A DNA stretch of 64,000 bases from an uncultured Alcaligenaceae bacterium (GCA_937908115.1 CALEQZ010000019.1:1-64000), one strand, 5' to 3'; positions 44,243-53,450 are shown, counted from the stretch's first letter. The notes: a model not told the origin generated them from the letters alone. A program made the numbers and translations.

Positions 44243-45133
44243 GTGAGAATCGAACCCAAGGGCGGCATCCTGGGCGCCACTATTCACGACGTGGACTTGT
44301 CCAGGCACCTGTCGGACGAAGAAATCCGCCAAATCGAACTGGCGCTGGGCGAATACGGCGTCGTGTGCTTTCCCAAGCAGCAGCTGACCTCCAAGCAACT
44401 GCGCGACTACGCCGAGCGCTTCGGCTCGCTCGAGATCAACGTGGCCAACATGTTCCACGACGAGGCGTTTCCCGAGGTCATGATCCTGTCCAACATGAAG
44501 GAGAACGGCAAGCCCATCGGGCTGGCCGATGCAGGGCAGGACTGGCATACCGACATGTCCTACAGCAAGGACATCGCGTTTGCCAATGTGCTGTACGGCA
44601 TCAAGATACCGTTTCGCGACGGCCGGTCGCTGGGCAATACCGAGTTCTCGAACATGCACGCCGCCTATGAGGATCTGCCCGAAGACCTGAAAAAGGAGCT
44701 GGACGGCATGACCATCACCCACGACTTCAACAAGTTCTGGGAGATGATGCGCCGGGAAAAGGGCAGCACGCGGCCGCCCCTGACCGAAGAGCAGCGCAGG
44801 CGCAAGCCGCCCGTGCCGCATCCGGTCTTCCTGGTGCACCCCATTACCGGGCGCAAGGTGCTCTACGCCAACCCGGGCTACTCGGTAAGGATCAACGAAT
44901 TGCCCGAGGCGCGCAGCGCCGAGGTGCTGGATTTCCTGTTCAAGCACCAGCTGCAGGAGAAATACCGCTATCGCCACCAGTGGGCCGAGGGTGACGTGCT
45001 GATGTGGGACAACATGGGCACGATCCACAACGCCGTGGCCGATTACGGACCCGATGAACACCGGCTGATCAAGCGCTGCCAGGTGATGGCCGACCGCTAC
45101 TTTCCCAACGGAACCATGGCGCAGCGCGGCTGA
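44243..45133 (+). CDS. TauD/TfdA family dioxygenase (second)
   Basis: A 296-residue Fe(II)/2-oxoglutarate oxygenase. The iron ligands are in WHTDMSYSKD and DNMGTIHNAVADY; the 2-oxoglutarate Arg is in RLIKRCQVM. It starts with GTG at 44243, with GAGG eight bases before it; no ATG fits the family start (RIEPKGGILGATI). It lies 16 bases after the reductase gene and shares only distant similarity with the dioxygenase in block 1. The substrate is unknown. Confidence 0.9.
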   Translation: MRIEPKGGILGATIHDVDLSRHLSDEEIRQIELALGEYGVVCFPKQQLTSKQLRDYAERFGSLEINVANMFHDEAFPEVMILSNMKENGKPIGLADAGQDWHTDMSYSKDIAFANVLYGIKIPFRDGRSLGNTEFSNMHAAYEDLPEDLKKELDGMTITHDFNKFWEMMRREKGSTRPPLTEEQRRRKPPVPHPVFLVHPITGRKVLYANPGYSVRINELPEARSAEVLDFLFKHQLQEKYRYRHQWAEGDVLMWDNMGTIHNAVADYGPDEHRLIKRCQVMADRYFPNGTMAQRG

Positions 45134-45159
45134 CGACATCCAACCAAAGGAGACTTTTC

Positions 45160-46137
45160 ATGAAATCGATCAGGACCTTCGTTCTCGCCGCCATGTCGGC
45201 GGCGGCGTGCTTGCTGCCGGCGACGGCCTCGGCCGAATACCCGGATCGCCCGATCCGCGTCATCGTTGGCTATGCCGCCGGCGGCCCCACCGACGTCATC
45301 GCCCGCGTCGTGGCCAAGGAAATGAGCGAGCAGATCGGCCAGCCGCTGGTGGTGGAGAACAAGCCGGGCGCCAGCGCCCACATCGCCGCCAACGAAATCA
45401 TGAACTCGGCGCCCGACGGCTACAAGCTGCTGGTCACGTCGCTGACGCTGAACGTCAACCCGCTGCTCTATCCCGACCGCTACAACTACGACGCGCTCGA
45501 GGTGTTCGAGCCGGTCAGCAACTTCGTGAACCTGCCGATGGTGGTCGTGACGAACTACGACTCGCCCTATAAGGACCTGAAGAGCCTGATCGAGGACGCC
45601 AAGAAGCATCCCGGCAAGCTGACCTTCGGCTCGTCCGGGTTCGGCGGTTCCGCCCACCTGGCTGCCGAAATGCTGTCGACCCAGGCCGGCCTGAAAATGA
45701 CCCACGTGCCCTTCAAGGGCAACGGCCCGGCGCTGCAAGAGATGATCGCCGGACGGATTTCGTTCATGTTCTACCCCAGCATCGGCATCGCCAATTACGT
45801 CGCCGAAAAGAAGCTGCGGGTGCTGGCGGTGGGCACGTCCAAGCCCCATCCCGACTTCCCCGGCGTGCCCACGCTGGACAGCCTGGGCTTTGAAGGCTTC
45901 GAGCAAGGCGCATCCTTCATCGGCATGCTCGCGCCCAAAGGCACGCCCAAGGAGATCGTCGACAAGTTGAACAAGGCAGCGGTGGCGGCGCTGGCCAAGC
46001 CCGAGGTCCGCGAGCAGATCAGCAAGCTGGGCGGCCAGATCATCGGCGACTCTCCCGAAGCGTTCCGCGCCTTCCTGGTGGAGGACAAGAAGCGCTGGGC
46101 CGAAGTGATCAAGAAAGGCAACATCACGCCCGAATGA
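45160..46137 (+). CDS. Bug-family TTT substrate-binding protein (second)
   Basis: A 325-residue periplasmic binding protein with a Sec signal ending ATASA. The mature part has IRVIVGYAAGGPTDVIARVV, VVENKPGASAHIAANEIM, TFGSSGFGGSAHLAAEML and FPGVPTLDSLGF, all typical of Bug proteins, which bind small carboxylates through the two loops around the pocket. It is in line with the dioxygenase and FMN oxidase genes (gaps of 26 and 15 bases), so its ligand is probably the pathway substrate. No TctAB partner is seen. Confidence 0.93.
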   Translation: MKSIRTFVLAAMSAAACLLPATASAEYPDRPIRVIVGYAAGGPTDVIARVVAKEMSEQIGQPLVVENKPGASAHIAANEIMNSAPDGYKLLVTSLTLNVNPLLYPDRYNYDALEVFEPVSNFVNLPMVVVTNYDSPYKDLKSLIEDAKKHPGKLTFGSSGFGGSAHLAAEMLSTQAGLKMTHVPFKGNGPALQEMIAGRISFMFYPSIGIANYVAEKKLRVLAVGTSKPHPDFPGVPTLDSLGFEGFEQGASFIGMLAPKGTPKEIVDKLNKAAVAALAKPEVREQISKLGGQIIGDSPEAFRAFLVEDKKRWAEVIKKGNITPE

Positions 46138-46152
46138 TGCCGGCGGTGGGAA

Positions 46153-47334
46153 ATGCGTTCGGCATTGAATGAGTGCTACAGCATCGAACGACTGCGCCAG
46201 GCGGCCCGCGCGCGGCTGCCTCGCGGGGTCTTCGATTTCTATGACGGCGGCGCCGAAGACGAGGTCACGCTGGCGGACAACTGTGCGGCCTTTCGCCGCG
46301 TGAAGCTGTTGCCGCGGGTACTGCGCAACGTCGCCGAGGTGGACATGGCCACCGGCCTGTTCGGCCAGCCCATGGGCGCGCCGATTGCCATCGCCCCGAC
46401 GGGCGCGGTCGGCTTCGGCTGGCGCGGCGGCGACGTCGCGCTGGCCAAGGCCGCGGCCGAACGTGGTATCCCGTACACCTTGTCGACCTCGGCCACGGCC
46501 TCGATCGAGGAGATCGCCGACCAGGCCCCTGGCAGGCTGTGGTTCCAGGCGTACATCCTGCAGGACAAGGAGCGGCTGCACCAGCTGCTGCGGCGTGCGC
46601 AGGCAGCCGGCTATGAAGGACTGGTCATCACCGTCGACCTGCCGGTCGGCGGCAAGCGCGAGCGCGACCTGCTCAACGGGTTGAGCTTTCCCATGAAGCT
46701 TAGCCATAAGAACATCGGCCAATTCCTGCGCAAGCCCTTGTGGTCCTTGGACATGCTGCTGCGCCGTCCGCCCATCATGCCCAGCCTGCAAGGCCTGAAT
46801 GCGCTCAAGGCGGATCCGCGCAAGATGCAAGGCGTGGCCGGGCGCAATTACGACCCGTCCTTCGACCTGGACGCGCTGCGCGCGCTGCGTGACAAATGGC
46901 CGGGCAAGCTGATCGTCAAGGGCGTGGTCAACCCCTTGGATGTCGATGCCATCCTGCAGGTCGGCGCCGACGCCCTGGTGGTGTCCAACCATGGCGGGCG
47001 CCAGCTCGATACGGGATTGGCCACCCTGGATGCGCTGCCGGCCATCGTCCAGGCCGCGCGCGGGCGCGTGCCGGTGCTGCTCGACGGGGGCATCCGGCGC
47101 GGCAGCGACATTTTCAAGGCGCTTGCGCTGGGCGCAGCTGCCGTGCTCAGTGGTCGCGCCACCCTCTATGGTGTGCTGGCCGGCGGCTACGAGGGCGTGG
47201 ACCGGGCGCTTGCCATACTGACCGACGAACTGAAACGGACGATGCAGCTTTGCGGCGCGCCGTCCATCCCGCAAATCGAAGCCGCCATGCTGGCGCAGCC
47301 GGGCGGCGGCACCCCGACGAAGCAAGGCCAATGA
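46153..47334 (+). CDS. FMN-dependent alpha-hydroxy acid dehydrogenase/oxidase
   Basis: A 393-residue (beta/alpha)8 flavoenzyme of the lactate dehydrogenase/mandelate dehydrogenase/glycolate oxidase family. ARLPRGVFDFYDGGAEDE starts the family domain; APTGAVGF binds FMN; KGVV contains the FMN lysine; SNHGGRQLD carries the catalytic His and Arg; LDGGIRRGSDIFKALALGA binds phosphate. It oxidises an L-2-hydroxy acid to the 2-keto acid, either to a quinone or to O2. It overlaps the NTF2-like gene by four bases. Confidence 0.93.
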   Translation: MRSALNECYSIERLRQAARARLPRGVFDFYDGGAEDEVTLADNCAAFRRVKLLPRVLRNVAEVDMATGLFGQPMGAPIAIAPTGAVGFGWRGGDVALAKAAAERGIPYTLSTSATASIEEIADQAPGRLWFQAYILQDKERLHQLLRRAQAAGYEGLVITVDLPVGGKRERDLLNGLSFPMKLSHKNIGQFLRKPLWSLDMLLRRPPIMPSLQGLNALKADPRKMQGVAGRNYDPSFDLDALRALRDKWPGKLIVKGVVNPLDVDAILQVGADALVVSNHGGRQLDTGLATLDALPAIVQAARGRVPVLLDGGIRRGSDIFKALALGAAAVLSGRATLYGVLAGGYEGVDRALAILTDELKRTMQLCGAPSIPQIEAAMLAQPGGGTPTKQGQ

Positions 47335-47756
47335 CTGCCACGCTTGCGATAGCCGAATGCACGAACCAGGTGCTGCGGTTTTTCCGCTACCTGGATGCGC
47401 GCAACTACGACGCCCTGGCTGCGTTGCTCGATGCCGATGCCATCTGGCGCCGGCAGGGCAAGGTCCTGAAAGGGCCGGCCGCCGCATTGGAGGCGCTCGC
47501 GCAGCGCTCGCCCACGATGCGCATTGCCCACGTCATCACCAACCTGGCAAGCGACGACTGCGGGCAAGACCGCTGCGCGCTGCGCGGTTACATGCTGGTG
47601 GTGCGACACGAGCCTGGGCAGGCGCTTGCCGGGCCGGCGCCGCTGCGCGGCATCGAGTCGATCCGCGACCTGCGCGTCGAGCTGGCGCGGCGCGGACAGG
47701 CTTGGCTGATCACGGAACTGAGCGCCGAAGACGTGCTCTTCGCGCAAAACGCTTAG
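47331..47756 (+). CDS. NTF2-like/SnoaL-fold protein
   Basis: A 141-residue soluble protein. RFFRYLDARNYDALAALLDADAIWRRQGK has the helix-then-strand pattern of the NTF2-like fold found in small subunits of ring-hydroxylating oxygenases, limonene epoxide hydrolases and SnoaL enzymes; the C-terminus RRGQAWLITELSAE fits the last strand. No catalytic residues can be assigned with confidence. It starts on the ATGA of the FMN oxidase gene and is followed by the FAH-family gene after nine bases. Confidence 0.75.
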   Translation: MTATLAIAECTNQVLRFFRYLDARNYDALAALLDADAIWRRQGKVLKGPAAALEALAQRSPTMRIAHVITNLASDDCGQDRCALRGYMLVVRHEPGQALAGPAPLRGIESIRDLRVELARRGQAWLITELSAEDVLFAQNA

Positions 47757-47765
47757 GAGGCGGCA

Positions 47766-48539
47766 ATGAGGTGGATACGGTACAGCCTGGCGGGCCACGA
47801 GCCCGCTTACGGCATGCTTGACGACGATGACCGCGTCACGCCCGTGCGGGGCAACCCGCTGGCGGGCTACGAAGCGACGGCCGACAAGCTCAGGCTTGAT
47901 GACGTCACGATAGAGGTGCCGGTGATACCGCCCACCTTCTATTGCGTCGGCTTGAACTACGTCAAGCACATCGGGTCGGTCGGGCTGTCCGTGCCCAAGA
48001 AGCCGGACGTCGGTTATCGCGCCAACAACGCGCTGATCGCCCATGGGCAGGACGTGGTCATGCCCGCGGACGCGACCAAGGTGCACTACGAAGGCGAGCT
48101 GGTGGTGGTGATCGGCAAGCGCGTGCGCAATATCGGCGTGGACGAAGTCAAGGACTGCATTTTCGGCTATACCATCGGCAACGACGTCAGCGAACGCAAC
48201 TGGCAGCAGTCGGACCGCACCTTCTGGCGCGCCAAGAACAGCGACACCTTCAAGCCCATGGGGCCGTGGATCAGCACCGAGGCCGATATCGCGTCGATGC
48301 AGACGATCGTCACGGTCAACGGCAAGGAGACGACGCGGTTCGACACGGCAGACATGCTGTTCGGCATCGAGGAATTCATCAGCACCATGAGCCGCTACCT
48401 GACGCTGTATCCGGGCGATATCCTATGGATGGGAACGGACGGCCACTCGCCCAACCTGGCGCATGGCGACCGGGTCGACGTCACGCTGACCGGGCTGGGG
48501 ACGCTGTCCAATCGTTTCGTGAAGGAAGGACTGCAATGA
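47766..48539 (+). CDS. Fumarylacetoacetate hydrolase family protein
   Basis: A 257-residue enzyme. CVGLNYVKHI, the metal-binding VHYEGELVVVIGKRVRN, GYTIGNDVSERNWQ and PGDILWMGTDG are all FAH-family marks; metal ligands should be the two Glu in YEGEL and a downstream Asp. Family members hydrolyse or hydrate ring-cleavage products such as fumarylpyruvate, or decarboxylate oxaloacetate. A GGAGG ribosome site precedes the ATG. It overlaps the quinone oxidoreductase gene (ATGA). Confidence 0.92.
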   Translation: MRWIRYSLAGHEPAYGMLDDDDRVTPVRGNPLAGYEATADKLRLDDVTIEVPVIPPTFYCVGLNYVKHIGSVGLSVPKKPDVGYRANNALIAHGQDVVMPADATKVHYEGELVVVIGKRVRNIGVDEVKDCIFGYTIGNDVSERNWQQSDRTFWRAKNSDTFKPMGPWISTEADIASMQTIVTVNGKETTRFDTADMLFGIEEFISTMSRYLTLYPGDILWMGTDGHSPNLAHGDRVDVTLTGLGTLSNRFVKEGLQ

Positions 48540-49522
48540 AGGCGGCGTGGTATGAACGCAATGGGCCGGCTGCCGAGGTCCTGCGCGTGGGCGAGCAACC
48601 GGTGCGCGACCCGGGCGAGGGCGAGGTGCTGGTGCGCGTGGCCTGTTCCAGCGTCAACCCGTCGGACGTCAAGTCGCGCGCGGGCATTCGGCCGGTCACG
48701 CAGGGCATCGTCATCCCGCACAGCGACGGCGCCGGGGTGATCGAGCGCGTCGGCGGCGGCGTCGATCCGCGGCGCACCGGCCAACGCGTCTGGCTGTGGA
48801 ACGCCCAATACAAGCGCCCATACGGGGCGGCTGCCGAATATGTCACCCTGCCGGCGGCGCAGGCCGTGCCGTTGCCCGAGCATGTGTCCTTCGAGGCTGG
48901 CGCCTGCATGGGGGTCCCGGGCCTGACGGCCTTTCGCGCCGTCGAGCTGGCGCGGATCGGGCACGGGGCCACGGTGCTGGTCATCGGCGGCAGCGCGGCC
49001 GTGGGCTTTTACGCCGCCCAGATGGCGCGGGCGGCCGGCGCCAGGGTGATCACGACGGTCGGCTCGAGCGAGAAGGCAGACTTCATGGCCCAGCACGGGT
49101 TTGCCGACAACATCCTGTACAAGCGCGAGCCGGTGGCCGAGCGCGTGCTGTCGCTGACCGGCGGCAAGGGCGTGGACGCGATTATCGACATGGATTTCTC
49201 GACCACCGCTGCGCTGGTCGACGAAGGCGTGCTGGCCGAGCATGGACGGTTCGTCTGCTACGGCTCCAACGACCGGGGCCGCACGCCGGTCAATTTCGCG
49301 GCCTGGCTGCCGCGATCGCTCTCGCTGCATTTCTTCCTGGTCTACGAGCTGACGCCGCAGCAACGCCAGCGCGCGATCGACGGCGTGCAGGCGCTGCTGG
49401 CGGCTGATGCGCTGCGCCATCACATCGGGCCGCACTTTGCCTTGGATGACATTGTGGCGGCGCACGAAGCGGTCGAGCGCGGCGCGTTCGGCAAAGTCAT
49501 CGTCGACAGCATGCCGTCGTGA
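48536..49522 (+). CDS. Zinc-independent quinone oxidoreductase (MDR family)
   Basis: A 328-residue medium-chain dehydrogenase/reductase. SSVNPSDVKSRAG, PHSDGAGVIERVG and the NADPH loop VLVIGGSAAVGFYAAQMARAAGA are typical of the QOR group, which lacks the structural and catalytic zinc cysteines. It probably reduces a quinone or an enone with NADPH. It is the last gene of the LysR-controlled cluster; the next gene is convergent. Confidence 0.92.
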   Translation: MKAAWYERNGPAAEVLRVGEQPVRDPGEGEVLVRVACSSVNPSDVKSRAGIRPVTQGIVIPHSDGAGVIERVGGGVDPRRTGQRVWLWNAQYKRPYGAAAEYVTLPAAQAVPLPEHVSFEAGACMGVPGLTAFRAVELARIGHGATVLVIGGSAAVGFYAAQMARAAGARVITTVGSSEKADFMAQHGFADNILYKREPVAERVLSLTGGKGVDAIIDMDFSTTAALVDEGVLAEHGRFVCYGSNDRGRTPVNFAAWLPRSLSLHFFLVYELTPQQRQRAIDGVQALLAADALRHHIGPHFALDDIVAAHEAVERGAFGKVIVDSMPS

Positions 49523-49563
49523 TCGCCGGCGGGCGCGGCGCGCGCCCGCATGCTTGCCGCGCG

Positions 49564-49896
49564 TCAGCGGGCCATGCGCTCGCAGGCGTCGGCGCAGCGC
49601 CGGCAGATCCCGGCGCAATCGGCCATGCCGTCCAGCTTGTCGCAGCTGTCGGCGCATTGGCGGCAAATGGCGGCGCAATCGGCGCAGGTGTGGGTGTGAT
49701 GCGGGACACCCATCAGCAGGAAGTGCGCCGAGGTGCGGCAAATTTCCGCGCAGGCCAGCATGAGGCGGAAGTGGCCGGGCTCGACATGGCGCCCGCCTTC
49801 TTCCAGGCAATGCCGCATGGCCGTGGCCGTGCAGGTTTGGTAGCAGCGCAGGCACAGGTCGATGCATAGCTGCATGTCCGCGCAAAGAGCGTTCAT
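49564..49896 (-). CDS. Cys-rich four-helix copper storage protein (Csp3/DUF326-like)
   Basis: A 110-residue protein with 17 cysteines spaced at three- and four-residue steps: CIDLCLRCYQTC, CAEIC, CADCAAICRQCADSC and CAGICRRCADAC. This fits the copper storage proteins that pack many Cu(I) ions inside a four-helix bundle. There is no signal peptide, so the cytosolic Csp3 type is likely. The start at 49896 is set by MNALCADMQLC. A 19-bp palindrome lies about 165 bases upstream. Copper handling also appears in the PCu(A)C and SCO genes of this window. Confidence 0.88.
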   Translation of the reverse strand: MNALCADMQLCIDLCLRCYQTCTATAMRHCLEEGGRHVEPGHFRLMLACAEICRTSAHFLLMGVPHHTHTCADCAAICRQCADSCDKLDGMADCAGICRRCADACERMAR

Positions 49897-50205
49897 GGTC
49901 GCAGCCCTCGGGTCAGGCGGCAGGCCGGGTGCCTGCCAACCGGTTTCGATCCGCCAGCAAGTCCCGTGCCGGCGGCCGTTCGCGCGCGGGGGCGCATGCG
50001 GCAAGTTTCCGGGGGGCGGGCCGTCCCGCTCGCGCCCTGGGAGTGCCTCGCATTCCTGCGCTGCATGCGAAGCGCATGCATATATCGCTTGATTGCGCCG
50101 GCGTCCGGGCGTCAAATGCCTGCCAGACCCTGGCCGCGCAGGCGCCGCTGGCGCGGCGGCGCGGCCGGCGGCAGGACCGGAGGCCAACGTTTGGGAGACA
50201 CGCCG
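49897..50205. other. Divergent gap between csp-like and isomerase genes
   Basis: About 310 bases without a supported gene. It holds one 19-bp palindrome (listed separately) followed by a TATATCGCTT stretch that could be part of a rightward promoter. Confidence 0.5.
50062..50080. promoter_or_regulatory. 19-bp palindrome TGCATGCG-AAG-CGCATGCA
   Basis: Perfect 8-bp arms in the divergent gap. It does not match the CueR or CsoR box layouts I know, so the binding protein is open. Confidence 0.45.
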
Positions 50206-50865
50206 ATGACTGCGCAACCCCCGCAAGTTCTGGAGATGTGGTTCGACTTCGCCAGCCCCTACAGCTATCTGGCCATGGAGCGGGTGCACGACGTGGCCGC
50301 CCGCCAAGGACTGCAGGTTGCCCTGCGGCCCTTCCTGCTGGGCCCGATATTCCAGGACGTCGGCTGGCAGGACAGCCCGTTTCGCGTCTTTCCGCGCAAG
50401 GGGGAATACATGATGCGCGACGTCGCGCGCCTGGCGCAGAAGTACGGCGTGGGTTTTAGCCGGCCGACTGTGTTTCCCCGCATGAGCGTGCTGGCCGCGC
50501 GCGTGGCCATGGGCGGGCAGGACCAGGATTGGTGTCCGGCGTTTTGCCGCGCCGTGTTCCGCGAGAATTTCCAGCACGACCGTGACATCCAGTCGCCGGA
50601 GGTGCTGGGCGACGTGTTGCGCGGGCTGGGCCTGCCGGCCGAGGCGTTGCTCGAGCGCGCGACGGGTGACGCGGCCCGCCATGCGCTGCGCGAGCAGGTC
50701 GAGCAGGCGCGCCGGCGGGGCGTGTTCGGCGCGCCGACCTTCTTTGCGGGCGATGAAATGTTCTGGGGCAACGACAGGCTGGAGGACGCGGCCGAGTGGG
50801 CGGCGCAGCTCGCCCGTGCGGGTGAGCGGGCGGCATCGCCGGCCGAAGCGGGAGCCCGGGCATGA
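50206..50865 (+). CDS. 2-hydroxychromene-2-carboxylate isomerase-like (DsbA/GST-kappa fold)
   Basis: A 219-residue thioredoxin-fold protein. WFDFASPYSYLAMERV is the active-site start, with Ser in place of the DsbA cysteine, as in HCCA isomerases and kappa-class glutathione transferases; GVFGAPTFFAGDEMFWGNDRL is the cis-Pro loop and C-terminal signature. The known member acts in naphthalene degradation with glutathione; the substrate here is open. It overlaps the SDR gene by four bases. Confidence 0.9.
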   Translation: MTAQPPQVLEMWFDFASPYSYLAMERVHDVAARQGLQVALRPFLLGPIFQDVGWQDSPFRVFPRKGEYMMRDVARLAQKYGVGFSRPTVFPRMSVLAARVAMGGQDQDWCPAFCRAVFRENFQHDRDIQSPEVLGDVLRGLGLPAEALLERATGDAARHALREQVEQARRRGVFGAPTFFAGDEMFWGNDRLEDAAEWAAQLARAGERAASPAEAGARA

Positions 50866-51632
50866 GCGCGCGCGCACCAGAGCCGGATGTGCGCACGCTG
50901 CTGGTGACCGGCGGCGGACGGGGCATAGGCGCGGCCATCGCCGAGTTGGCCGCGCGGCGCGGCTATGCCGTGTGCGTGAACTATCGCCGTGACGCGGCCA
51001 GCGCGCAGGCCGTGGTCGAGCGCATCCGCCAGGCCGGCGGACAAGCCATGGCCATTGCGGCCGACGTGGCGAGCGAGCCCGACGTCATGCGCATGTTCGC
51101 CGAGATCGACGCGGCCTGGGGCCGGCTGGATGCGCTGGTCAACAATGCCGGCATGCTTGAGCGCCAGATGCGACTCATCGACATGGACGCCGCGCGCATG
51201 CGGCGCATCCTGGATGCCAATACGATAGGCACCATGCTGTGCGCGCGCGAGGCGGTGCGCCGCATGTCCACGCGGCTGGGCGGTCGCGGCGGCGCCATCG
51301 TCAACGTCTCGTCCGCGGCCGCGCGCTGGGGCTCGCCCAACGAGTACGTCGACTATGCCGCGTCCAAAGGGGCGGTCGACACTTTCACGGTGGGCCTGGC
51401 CCGCGAAGTGGCTGCGGAAGGCATACGAGTCAACGCCGTGCGTCCGGGGACGATACACACCACCATGCATGCCGACGGCGGCGAGCCCGGCCGCATAGAC
51501 AGGCTGGCGCCCAGCATCCCCCTGGGCCGCGGGGGCACGGTCGACGAAGTCGCCGGGGCGGTGCTTTGGCTCTTGTCCGACGAAGCGTCCTACACTACCG
51601 GATCTTTCATCGACATCGCCGGCGGGAAGTAG
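50862..51632 (+). CDS. SDR family oxidoreductase, glucose dehydrogenase-like
   Basis: A 256-residue NAD(P)-dependent enzyme with all SDR residues: LVTGGGRGIGAAIAE, NNAG, the catalytic Ser in VNVSSAA, and YxxxK in YVDYAASKGAV. The end SYTTGSFIDIAGGK is also standard. It is translationally coupled to the isomerase gene. The substrate is unknown. Confidence 0.93.
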   Translation: MSARAPEPDVRTLLVTGGGRGIGAAIAELAARRGYAVCVNYRRDAASAQAVVERIRQAGGQAMAIAADVASEPDVMRMFAEIDAAWGRLDALVNNAGMLERQMRLIDMDAARMRRILDANTIGTMLCAREAVRRMSTRLGGRGGAIVNVSSAAARWGSPNEYVDYAASKGAVDTFTVGLAREVAAEGIRVNAVRPGTIHTTMHADGGEPGRIDRLAPSIPLGRGGTVDEVAGAVLWLLSDEASYTTGSFIDIAGGK

Positions 51633-51668
51633 CGGCGCACCTGCGCCGCCGCCGGCGCGGGTATGCAC

Positions 51669-52406
51669 ATGTCTTTGCCAGAACACGCATTTTCGTCCGA
51701 GGACGCCATGGCGGGCCGGCTGGCCCGCATCCGCCAACGCATCGCCCAGGCCTGCGAGCGCGCCGGGCGTGACCCGGCCGAGGTGGCGCTGTTGCCGGTG
51801 AGCAAAACCTTCGGCGAGGCGGCGCTGCGCGAAGCCGTCGCCCTGGGGTTGCGCCGCTTCGGCGAGAACAAGACGCAGGAAATCCGCGCCAAGGCGCCGG
51901 CCTTGGCCGACTGCGGCGTCAGCTGGGTGATGATCGGCCACCTGCAGACCAACAAGGCCAAGGACGCCGCCCGCCTGGCCGACGAAGTGCAGTCGCTCGA
52001 CAGGTTGGAGCTGGCCGAGGCGCTGGATCGCCGGCTGCAGCAGGAGGGCCGCCGGCTGGACGTCCTGGTCCAAGTCAAGACCTCGCCCGAGCCGGAAAAG
52101 CACGGCCTGGCGCCCGAGGCGCTGCCCGGGCTACTGCGCCAGCTCGGCAGCTTCGGGACGTTGCGCGTGCAAGGGTTGATGACCTTGGCGGTCAACAGCG
52201 ACGACAGCGAAGCGGTGCGCGCATGCTTCCGCCGGCTGCGCGAGTTGCGCGACCGCGCCCAGGACGAAACCGGCATCGCCCTGCCGCGCCTGTCCATGGG
52301 CATGAGCGGCGATTTCGAGCTGGCCATAGAGGAGGGTTCCACCGAGGTGCGCATCGGCAGCGCCCTGTTCGGCGCGCGCGACTACGGCCAGGCCCCGGTG
52401 CGATAA
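51669..52406 (+). CDS. YggS/PROSC family PLP homeostasis protein
   Basis: A 245-residue PLP-binding protein that balances free pyridoxal phosphate and affects amino acid pools. The PLP lysine is in LLPVSKTF, GENKTQEI and MIGHLQTNKAK follow, and SMGMSGDFELAIEEGSTEVRIGSALFG holds the phosphate site. The usual neighbours (proC, yggT) are absent. An ATG at 51663 is an equal start choice. Confidence 0.93.
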   Translation: MSLPEHAFSSEDAMAGRLARIRQRIAQACERAGRDPAEVALLPVSKTFGEAALREAVALGLRRFGENKTQEIRAKAPALADCGVSWVMIGHLQTNKAKDAARLADEVQSLDRLELAEALDRRLQQEGRRLDVLVQVKTSPEPEKHGLAPEALPGLLRQLGSFGTLRVQGLMTLAVNSDDSEAVRACFRRLRELRDRAQDETGIALPRLSMGMSGDFELAIEEGSTEVRIGSALFGARDYGQAPVR

Positions 52407-52481
52407 TGGCCGCGCACTGCAGCCGGCAGCGCCCGCGCGCTGCACGGCTGCCCTTCCGAACAACGCATCCCGGAGACTTCC

Positions 52482-53450
52482 ATGTTCCAAACTTGCAAGC
52501 GTCTGGCGGCGCTGGCCGCCGCCCTGTCCTTCTCGGCTGCCGCGGCCGCGCAGGACTGGCCCGCCCAGCCGGTGCGCTGGATCGTTCCATATCCCGCGGG
52601 TGGCGGCACCGACGTGCTGGCGCGCACGGTGGCCAACGCCCTGGAAAAGCCCCTGGGCCAGACCATCATCGTGGAAAACCGCCCAGGCGCGGCCACCATC
52701 ATCGGCGCGACCGCGATCGCCCAGGCGGCGCCGGACGGCTACGTCGTGGGCACGGCCGACTCTGGCACGCTGGCGTTCAACCCCTCGCTGTATGCCAAGC
52801 TTGCCTATGACCCGGAGCAATTCACCTACATCGGCGGGCTGGCACGCTTTCCGCTGCTGGTCGCCGTGCGGGCCGAATCGCCGCTGCAGTCGCTGGAAGA
52901 CCTGCTGGCCGCCGCGCGCCAGTCGCCCGGCAAGCTGAGCGCGGCGTCGGCCGGCGCCGGCTCCCCGCACCACCTGGCGCTGGAACTGTTCAAGCAGCGC
53001 GCCGGCGTGGACGTGCTGCACGTGCCATACAAGGGCGCGGCGCCTGCCATCCAGGACCTGCTGGGTGGCCAGGTCGATTTCATGTTCATCGACCTGGGTG
53101 CAGGCTTGCCCAACGTCAAGGCCGGCAAGCTGCGCGTGCTGGCTGCGGCCACGCCCGAGCGCGTGGCCGCCTTGCCGGACGTGCCGACGTTGTCCGAGAA
53201 GGGCTACAAGGACTTCACCGCCTACGCGTGGCAAGGCCTGGTCGGCCCTGCGGGCGTGCCGTCGGCCGTGGTCGACAAGCTGGCCGAGCAACTGCAGCAG
53301 ACGCTGAAGTCGCCCGAAGTGGCCGACAAGATCGCGGCCATGGGCATCGAGCCCATGCCCATGGCGCCGTCGGCCTTCCGTGAATACGCCGCGCAGGAGC
53401 GCGCGGCCTGGGCCAAGGTGATCGAGAAAGCCGGCATCCGTCTGGAGTGA
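52482..53450 (+). CDS. Bug-family TTT substrate-binding protein (third)
   Basis: A 322-residue periplasmic binding protein with a Sec signal (ALAAALSFSAAAAAQ). WIVPYPAGGGTDVLARTV, IVENRPGAATIIGATAI, SAASAGAGSPHHLALELF and LPDVPTLSEKGYKDF are standard. It stands alone, with a strong terminator after it, so it is probably a single-gene unit. The ligand is not known. Confidence 0.93.
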   Translation: MFQTCKRLAALAAALSFSAAAAAQDWPAQPVRWIVPYPAGGGTDVLARTVANALEKPLGQTIIVENRPGAATIIGATAIAQAAPDGYVVGTADSGTLAFNPSLYAKLAYDPEQFTYIGGLARFPLLVAVRAESPLQSLEDLLAAARQSPGKLSAASAGAGSPHHLALELFKQRAGVDVLHVPYKGAAPAIQDLLGGQVDFMFIDLGAGLPNVKAGKLRVLAAATPERVAALPDVPTLSEKGYKDFTAYAWQGLVGPAGVPSAVVDKLAEQLQQTLKSPEVADKIAAMGIEPMPMAPSAFREYAAQERAAWAKVIEKAGIRLE

